From contig NZ_JAINUL010000001.1 in assembly GCF_020639365.1 (NCBI RefSeq), positions 8,131,604-8,195,603 of the forward strand: a DNA stretch of 64,000 nucleotides, written 5' to 3'. Positions 59,544 to 64,000 of this stretch are shown here, piece by piece. The position numbers and the translations under genes are program-made. The stretch is from Streptomyces flavotricini (GTDB taxonomy: Bacteria; Actinomycetota; Actinomycetes; Streptomycetales; Streptomycetaceae). Each line of letters starts with the position of its first letter. The first letter of the stretch is position 1. The notes beneath the pieces were generated by a model. The model saw only the letters and a program-made list of their open reading frames with translations. It was not told the origin of the DNA and ran no database searches.

Positions 59544-61145
59544 ATGGCCGCAGACACCCCGCCGGAGACCACCCCCCGAGCCGCCACGGCCACCGCCGTG
59601 CCCGCGGCACCGGGCGGCACGACCGCCGCGACGGGTACGGTCGTCGCAGCCGGCACGGCGGCCCCGAGCGGGAACGGCACACCGACGGCACCCGCCCCGG
59701 CCGGCGCCCTCAAATCGGACGCGATCGGCTTCCTCGACGCCCTCGCCATCGGCCTCAACGCCACCTCGCCCGCCTACTCGCTGGCCGCCGTCATCGGACC
59801 CCTCGTCGCCCTGGTCGGCGTGCACGCCCCCGGGGTGATGCTCGCGTCCTTCGTCCCCATGCTCCTGATCGCCTCCGCCTTCCACTTCCTCAACCGGGCC
59901 GATCCCGACTGCGGTACGACCTTCTCCTGGGTCACCCGTGCCCTCGGCCCCACCGCCGGATGGCTGGGCGGCTGGGCCATCGCGATGACCGGAGTGCTCG
60001 TCGTCGGCTCGCTGGCCGACGTCGCCGTCGGCTTCGGCCTGCTCGCCGTCGGGGCCGACGGCCTGGCCGGCAACTCCCTGGTCCGCGAGGCCCTCACCGT
60101 CGTGCTGATCCTCCTCATGTCCTGGCTCTGCGTACGCGGCACCGAGGTGTCGGCCCGCTTCCAGAACGTGCTCGTACTGCTCCAGGTCCTCTGCCTCGTC
60201 GTGTTCGCGGCCGTCGCCGTGTACCGCGTGTACACCGGCAGGGGATCCCTGGACGCCGTCCGCCCGGCCGCCGGCTGGCTCGACCCCTTCGGGGCCGGCG
60301 GCCCCGCGCTCACCGGCGGTCTGCTGCTCGGCGTCTTCGCCTACTGGGGCTGGGAATCCGCCGTCAACCTGACCGAGGAGACCAAGGACCCCGCCAACGC
60401 CCCCGGCCGGGCCGGCATCTGGTCGACGGTGGTCCTGCTGGCGACCTACGTGGCCGTGGCCTTCGCGGTCGTCGCCTACGCCGGCACCGCCTACCTCGCC
60501 GGACGGGCGGACGCGGAGGAGGACGTCTTCGCCGCGCTCGCCCGCGAGGTGCTCGGCGGCTGGGACTGGATCCTGCTCCTCGCCGTCGCCACCTCCGCCC
60601 TCGCCTCGACGCAGACGACCATCATCCCGGCCTCCCGCACCGCGCTGTCCATGGCCCGCCGCCGGGCACTGCCCGCCGGGTTCGCGCACATAGACGCCCG
60701 CCGGGGCACACCGAGCACCAGCACCTGGTGGGTCACCGCCACCGCGACCGTCTGGTACGTCGTCATCCACCGGATCAGCGAGAACGCCCTCGCGGACTCC
60801 CTCACCGCCCTGTCGTTGCTCATCGCCTTCTACTACGCCCTCACCGGCATCGCCTGCGCCGTCTGGTACCGGCGCCGGCTGATGCGGGGGCCGGGCCCCT
60901 TCCTGCTGCTGGGCGCGGGCCCCCTGGTCGGCTCGGCGCTGCTGATCTGGCTGCTGGTCGAGTCCGTCGCCGACATGGCCGACCCGGAGAACGCCTCCAG
61001 CGCCACCGCCTGGTTCGGACTGGGCGCCCCGCTGGTCATCGCGCTCTTCCTGGCTGGCGCCGGAGTGGTGCTGATGCTGCTGCGCCGCGCCGCGTCCGGC
61101 GCCTTCTGGCGCGAACGCCCCGGCGTGGCCCCCGAGGCGCCGTAG
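59544..61145 (+). CDS. APC-family amino acid permease
   Basis: A 533-aa transporter with an Ala/Thr/Pro-rich N-terminal tail of about 55 residues and about twelve membrane segments starting IGFLDALAIGLNATSPAYSL, the usual first helix of the amino acid/polyamine family with its substrate-binding break. WGWESAVNLTEETKDP is the conserved sixth-helix/loop element. It should import an amino acid or amine by cation symport. ATG 59544 follows GCGAGGG. Shared operators link it to the saccharopine dehydrogenase. Confidence 0.88.
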   Translation: MAADTPPETTPRAATATAVPAAPGGTTAATGTVVAAGTAAPSGNGTPTAPAPAGALKSDAIGFLDALAIGLNATSPAYSLAAVIGPLVALVGVHAPGVMLASFVPMLLIASAFHFLNRADPDCGTTFSWVTRALGPTAGWLGGWAIAMTGVLVVGSLADVAVGFGLLAVGADGLAGNSLVREALTVVLILLMSWLCVRGTEVSARFQNVLVLLQVLCLVVFAAVAVYRVYTGRGSLDAVRPAAGWLDPFGAGGPALTGGLLLGVFAYWGWESAVNLTEETKDPANAPGRAGIWSTVVLLATYVAVAFAVVAYAGTAYLAGRADAEEDVFAALAREVLGGWDWILLLAVATSALASTQTTIIPASRTALSMARRRALPAGFAHIDARRGTPSTSTWWVTATATVWYVVIHRISENALADSLTALSLLIAFYYALTGIACAVWYRRRLMRGPGPFLLLGAGPLVGSALLIWLLVESVADMADPENASSATAWFGLGAPLVIALFLAGAGVVLMLLRRAASGAFWRERPGVAPEAP

Positions 61146-61146
61146 C

Positions 61147-61166
61147 CCCGCCCCCCGCGGGGCGGG
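61147..61166. terminator. Terminator between permease and thioesterase genes
   Basis: An 8-bp stem CCCGCCCC/GGGGCGGG with loop CCGC starts 2 nt after the permease stop and can serve both convergent genes. Confidence 0.6.
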
Positions 61167-61187
61167 ACCACGGGCTCAGGGCCGTGC

Positions 61188-61652
61188 TCAGTGCACGGCG
61201 GGCGCGTCCACGGACACGGTCGGTGACGTGTGTGCCTCCAGGGCCGGCACGGTGCGCGGTCGGCCCTCGGCGTCTATCGCGACGAAGGTGAGCCGGGCCG
61301 TCGCGACCTCGCTGGTGGGGCCCGAGGCGTTCCAGCGCTCGGCCCGGACGCTCACGGCGACCGTCATCGACGTGCGGCCCGCCCGTTCCAGCTCGGCGTC
61401 GGCACGCAGCAGGTCCCCGGCGCGTACCGGAGCGAGGAACGACATGCGGTCCACGGCCACGGTCACCGCGGGGCCGTCGGCGTGGCGGCCGGCCGCGGCG
61501 GCGGCCGCGTCGTCGATGAGCTTCATCACCACGCCGCCGTGGATGGTGCCGTAGAGGTTGGTGTCGTGCTCGCTCATGATGTGGGCGAGCGTCACCCGGG
61601 AGTCACCCGGCTGCTTGGAGCGGCGCTCTGCGGTGGTGGTCCGATCGGCCAT
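61188..61652 (-). CDS. Acyl-CoA thioesterase (hotdog fold)
   Basis: A 154-aa thioesterase of the YciA/acyl-CoA hydrolase group. The active-site helix and strand are NLYGTIHGGVVMKLIDDAAA, with HGG and the catalytic Asp, and VTVAVDRMSFLAPVRAGDLL follows. It hydrolyses acyl-CoA to free acid and CoA; chain length is not predictable by eye. ATG 61652 has GAAGGAG at good spacing. A cobalamin riboswitch lies 86 nt upstream on the same strand, which is unusual for this enzyme. Confidence 0.88.
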   Translation of the reverse strand: MADRTTTAERRSKQPGDSRVTLAHIMSEHDTNLYGTIHGGVVMKLIDDAAAAAAGRHADGPAVTVAVDRMSFLAPVRAGDLLRADAELERAGRTSMTVAVSVRAERWNASGPTSEVATARLTFVAIDAEGRPRTVPALEAHTSPTVSVDAPAVH

Positions 61653-61707
61653 GTCAACTCTCCTTCGCGAGTTGCGGCGGGAAGGCCCCGGGCGGTCTCG
61701 CCAGGGC

Positions 61708-61733
61708 CCCGCACGACGGTTTCGGCGTGCGGG
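61708..61733 (-). terminator. Hairpin between riboswitch and thioesterase
   Basis: CCCGCACG/CGTGCGGG, 8-bp stem with a 10-nt loop, directly follows the riboswitch core and is a candidate expression platform. Confidence 0.5.
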
Positions 61734-61738
61734 CAGCG

Positions 61739-61945
61739 GGCAGGTCTTCGGACTCGCGGGCACGTCTCGTCGTACGAGACTCCTACTGGCCGTCGCTTCC
61801 CGGGACCGTCGTCCGGTCCCAGTGCGTATGACGGCGGTCGTTCCCGCTCACCGCTGCGGGGCAGTCCCGGATTCCCACCGGGTTCCCTCTTACGACGCTC
61901 CCGCCCGGCTGACGGGGGCGAACCAGCTGCACCGGCCACCCTACT
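61739..61945 (-). ncRNA. Cobalamin (adenosylcobalamin) riboswitch
   Basis: Read on the minus strand, the order of conserved blocks is GGAACCCGGTGGGAATCCGG, GACTGCCCCGCAGCGGTGA, the CACTGGG loop, GGGAAGCGACGGCCAGTAGG, then GCGAGTCCGAAGACCTGCC at 61739. These are the B12-box and the other signature blocks of the class in the right order and spacing. The 5' boundary is approximate. The regulated gene in the same direction is the thioesterase; the PIG-L gene lies on the opposite strand. Confidence 0.9.
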
Positions 61946-62101
61946 CGCGCCGGTGACCGGCCTGACCAGGGGCGCCTTCGTGCTTCCCGGGAGGCCGACC
62001 GGCGGTTCCGGGAACAGCCGGTCCGCCTGGCACTGTTGCACCGGGAAGGGGGCCGGCGCCGTACCGGCGGGGCCCAGACGTATTTCCGCGGGAGGATTTT
62101 C

Positions 62102-62935
62102 ATGGCTGACCGGCCTTTGACGCTCATGGCAGTGCACGCCCACCCGGACGACGAGGCCACCGGAACCGGAGGGGTCCTCGCGCGGTACGCGGCGGAGGGC
62201 ATCCGCACGGTTCTCGTGACGTGTACCGACGGCCGATGCGGTGACGGACCGGGGGGTGCCAAGCCGGGTGACCCCGGGCACGATCCGGCGGCCGTCGCCC
62301 TGATGCGCCGGCGAGAACTCGAGGCGAGCTGCGACGTCCTGAAGGTCGGAGATCTGGAGATGCTGGACTATGCCGACTCCGGGATGATGGGCTGGCCGAG
62401 CAACGACGCGCCCGGATCCTTCTGGCGGACCCCCGTGGAGGAGGGCGCCGCCCGGCTCGCGGAACTCATGAGGCACTACCGGCCCGATGTGGTCGTCACC
62501 TACGACGAGAACGGCTTCTACGGCCATCCCGACCACATCCAGGCCCACCGCATCACGATGGCGGCGCTGGAGATGACAGAGCAGGCACCGAAGGTGTACT
62601 GGACGACGATGCCCCACTCGGGGATGCGGCGGTTCGGGGAGATCATGCGGGAGTTCCAGGAGGACATGCCGGAGCCGGATCCCGCCGAGGCCGCCGCGTT
62701 GGCCGAGATCGGGCTCCCCGACGACGAGATCAGCACGTGGGTGGACACCACCGCGTTCGCCGGTCAGAAGTTCGACGCGCTGGCCGCGCACGCCAGCCAG
62801 GGCGAGAACATCTTCTTCCTCAAGATGGGCAAGGAGAGGTTCGCCGAGTTGATGGGCACGGAGACCTTCGTACGCGTCAAGGACTCCACCGGCGCGGCCG
62901 TACCCGAGAACGACCTCTTCGCCGGACTGCGCTGA
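62102..62935 (+). CDS. PIG-L (LmbE) family deacetylase
   Basis: A 277-aa zinc-dependent N-deacetylase-fold protein. Metal motif AHPDDEATGTGGVL (residues 13-18 hold His-Pro-Asp-Asp-Glu) and the second motif YGHPDHIQAHRI are complete. In actinomycetes such proteins include MshB and the mycothiol S-conjugate amidase Mca; this one is close to that group in length and pattern, but which substrate it takes is not certain. ATG 62102 follows GGGAGG. It diverges from the thioesterase and its riboswitch. Confidence 0.85.
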   Translation: MADRPLTLMAVHAHPDDEATGTGGVLARYAAEGIRTVLVTCTDGRCGDGPGGAKPGDPGHDPAAVALMRRRELEASCDVLKVGDLEMLDYADSGMMGWPSNDAPGSFWRTPVEEGAARLAELMRHYRPDVVVTYDENGFYGHPDHIQAHRITMAALEMTEQAPKVYWTTMPHSGMRRFGEIMREFQEDMPEPDPAEAAALAEIGLPDDEISTWVDTTAFAGQKFDALAAHASQGENIFFLKMGKERFAELMGTETFVRVKDSTGAAVPENDLFAGLR

Positions 62936-62964
62936 TCCGCCTGCCCGACCGGGGCCCGGGGGGC

Positions 62965-62985
62965 CGCGCCGGCGTGTCCGGCGCG
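62965..62985. terminator. Terminator after the PIG-L gene
   Basis: A perfect 8-bp stem CGCGCCGG/CCGGCGCG with loop CGTGT lies between convergent genes. Confidence 0.6.
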
Positions 62986-62990
62986 TGCCG

Positions 62991-63383
62991 TCAGGCGGGC
63001 GTGAAGGCGTCCTCGTGCGCGTCGTCCAGGATGAGCCCGAGGTCGAAGCGGACGCGGACCGTCACCCGCTGTCGCTGCTCCTGATACGCGGTCCACTCCG
63101 GTTCCAACGAGGCGATCTGCTCTTCGAGTTGCCTCCTGCTCCCCGCGGGCATGTCCCGGCCGAACGCTTCGAGCAGCGACGCGAGCCGTTCGTACTCGCG
63201 CGCCTCCTGGCTCTGGTGCTCGTGCGCGACCACCCGCTCGACCGTGCCCTCGATGCCCGCCGCCAGCAGCAGGGACCCGGCCACGCCCCCCGGCGCCGCC
63301 GGGGAGTCCTGCGTCATCGCGGCCCAGTCGGTGAGCCGGGTGTCCGCGGCCAGCTTCACCCGCTGGCCTTCCTTCAACGTCAT
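62991..63383 (-). CDS. Hypothetical protein (130 aa)
   Basis: A soluble protein with an N-terminal beta-rich part (MTLKEGQRVKLAADTRLTDW), an Ala/Gly-rich stretch and a coiled-coil-like helix (EAREYERLASLLEAFGRDMP ... RRQLEEQIASLEPEWTAYQE), ending in a beta segment. ATG 63383 follows GAAGG-type purines. No family is recognised; it may be a small scaffold or stress protein. Confidence 0.6.
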   Translation of the reverse strand: MTLKEGQRVKLAADTRLTDWAAMTQDSPAAPGGVAGSLLLAAGIEGTVERVVAHEHQSQEAREYERLASLLEAFGRDMPAGSRRQLEEQIASLEPEWTAYQEQRQRVTVRVRFDLGLILDDAHEDAFTPA

Positions 63384-63591
63384 GGACTCTGCTCTTCATC
63401 TCTCGGATCGGTACGGGCCCTCACGCGCGGCGGCCCGGGGACAGCGTCATTATCCGCGTCGCTCCCGGCCTGCGGACGGGGGCCGCACTCATGGACGGCG
63501 TGAGGCCGGCCCGGCACACCGGGGGTCGGCCTCACGTCGCATCAGGTGCACGGGCCACGCCGGGCGGGCGCGCCGTGGCGGGGCCTTCGGG

Positions 63592-64000
63592 TCAGGGGAG
63601 CCGCAGGGCGAACCTGTCGAAGATGTCGCCCACTTCGATCCAGCCGACCTGAGTGCAGGCCTGACTCGTGCCGACGCCCGAACAGCCGAATCCCGCGACG
63701 ACCATGCCGTTCAGCTCGCGCGAGTCCGGGTCGTTGATGGTGATCACGGGACCGCCGCTGTCGCCGGGCCGGGCGACCGTGCTGCTGTTGTCCGGGCTGC
63801 TGGCGCTGCCCCAGACGTAGGCGCCGTTGTTGACCCACGTCGCGCTGCCGGCGTACGCGGTGCGGATGTTGCAGACCACCTTGGAGGTGTAGCCCAGCTG
63901 GCAGGTGTAGTCGCCGACCGCCGCGTTGCGCACGCCGTTGAGGTAGCGCGTGTACCCCTGCGCGTCGACGCCGTCCCACGTGTAGCGGCTCGTCGGGGTT
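63592..64000 (-). CDS. Streptogrisin-like serine protease, 3' part only
   Basis: The C-terminal ~135 residues of a chymotrypsin-fold (S1) protease. The catalytic serine is in VARPGDSGGPVITI, with paired cysteines around DYTCQLGYTSKVVCNI and GFGCSGVGTSQACTQ as in streptogrisins and related secreted proteases. The His and Asp of the triad and the signal peptide lie beyond the window edge, so completeness is not known. Confidence 0.8.
   Translation of the reverse strand, partial: TPTSRYTWDGVDAQGYTRYLNGVRNAAVGDYTCQLGYTSKVVCNIRTAYAGSATWVNNGAYVWGSASSPDNSSTVARPGDSGGPVITINDPDSRELNGMVVAGFGCSGVGTSQACTQVGWIEVGDIFDRFALRLP

Noticed and set aside
1..64000. Prophage or biosynthetic gene cluster
   Set aside because: No phage structural, integrase, PKS or NRPS genes are visible; mobile traces are limited to one transposase tail and CTAG-flanked ends.

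Overview
The window is very GC-rich, almost every coding frame ends its codons in G or C, and the gene set (two Pkn-type serine/threonine kinases, type II NADH dehydrogenase, SpoIIE-type phosphatase, ECF-like sigma factor, Tat- and lipobox-bearing secreted proteins, WYL regulator, streptogrisin-like protease) is that of a Streptomyces or close relative. No rRNA, tRNA, CRISPR array or intact insertion sequence is visible. The many truncated genes, single-base frameshifts and transposon traces suggest an accessory or arm region of the chromosome rather than its core.

Layout. 0-2.7 kb: small membrane protein, Mrr-type nuclease and a signal-peptidase-like protein that lacks both catalytic residues. 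2.7-9.2 kb: a caspase-like (CHAT) protease with a TPR partner, diverging from a small Cys-containing protein and a membrane protein; this is the best candidate for a conflict or cell-death system. 9.4-19.3 kb: TolB-propeller kinase, nucleotidyltransferase, decayed genes, NDH-2, an FAD oxidoreductase, a broken acetyltransferase and an Orn/Lys/Arg decarboxylase. 19.5-22.6 kb: CBS protein, a decayed gene, a HhH-GPD protein, a frameshifted gene and a secreted lectin/GH16-like lipoprotein. 22.9-26.9 kb: an exopolysaccharide operon (NodB deacetylase-GT2 fusion, acyltransferase) resembling the Streptomyces mat locus. 27.4-32.6 kb: WYL regulator, SnoaL protein, IS5-type remnant and a tightly overlapping sigma factor operon. 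33-44.3 kb: secreted RlpA-like protein, cupin/TetR pair, SixA, a CTAG-flanked miniature element, hydrolases, sirtuin, permease and an FG-GAP protein. 44.4-53.1 kb: SpoIIE phosphatase, GNAT, pirin/AhpD pair, ABC-2 membrane protein, then a head-to-head junction of two beheaded genes (metX and an M4 protease) and a poly-gamma-glutamate hydrolase-like protein. 53.3-64 kb: NlpC/P60 hydrolase, second kinase, amidohydrolase, a saccharopine dehydrogenase/TetR/APC permease unit with matched operators, a thioesterase behind a cobalamin riboswitch, a PIG-L deacetylase, and a partial serine protease at the window edge.

How the parts work together. Several units are clear operons: TPR and CHAT genes 3 nt apart; deacetylase-GT2 and acyltransferase overlapping by GTGA; DUF3995, sigma and SRPBCC genes joined by GTGA and ATGA overlaps. 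Regulation visible in the DNA includes a leaderless promoter beside the CHAT genes, an identical 22-nt operator in two promoters around tetR, inverted-repeat operators in the cupin/tetR and pirin/ahpD gaps, one cobalamin riboswitch, and strong hairpin terminators between convergent genes.

Caveat: an unusual number of genes are broken by one base, often in G/C runs. Some may be sequencing errors, so these pseudogene calls should be read as 'broken in this sequence'.
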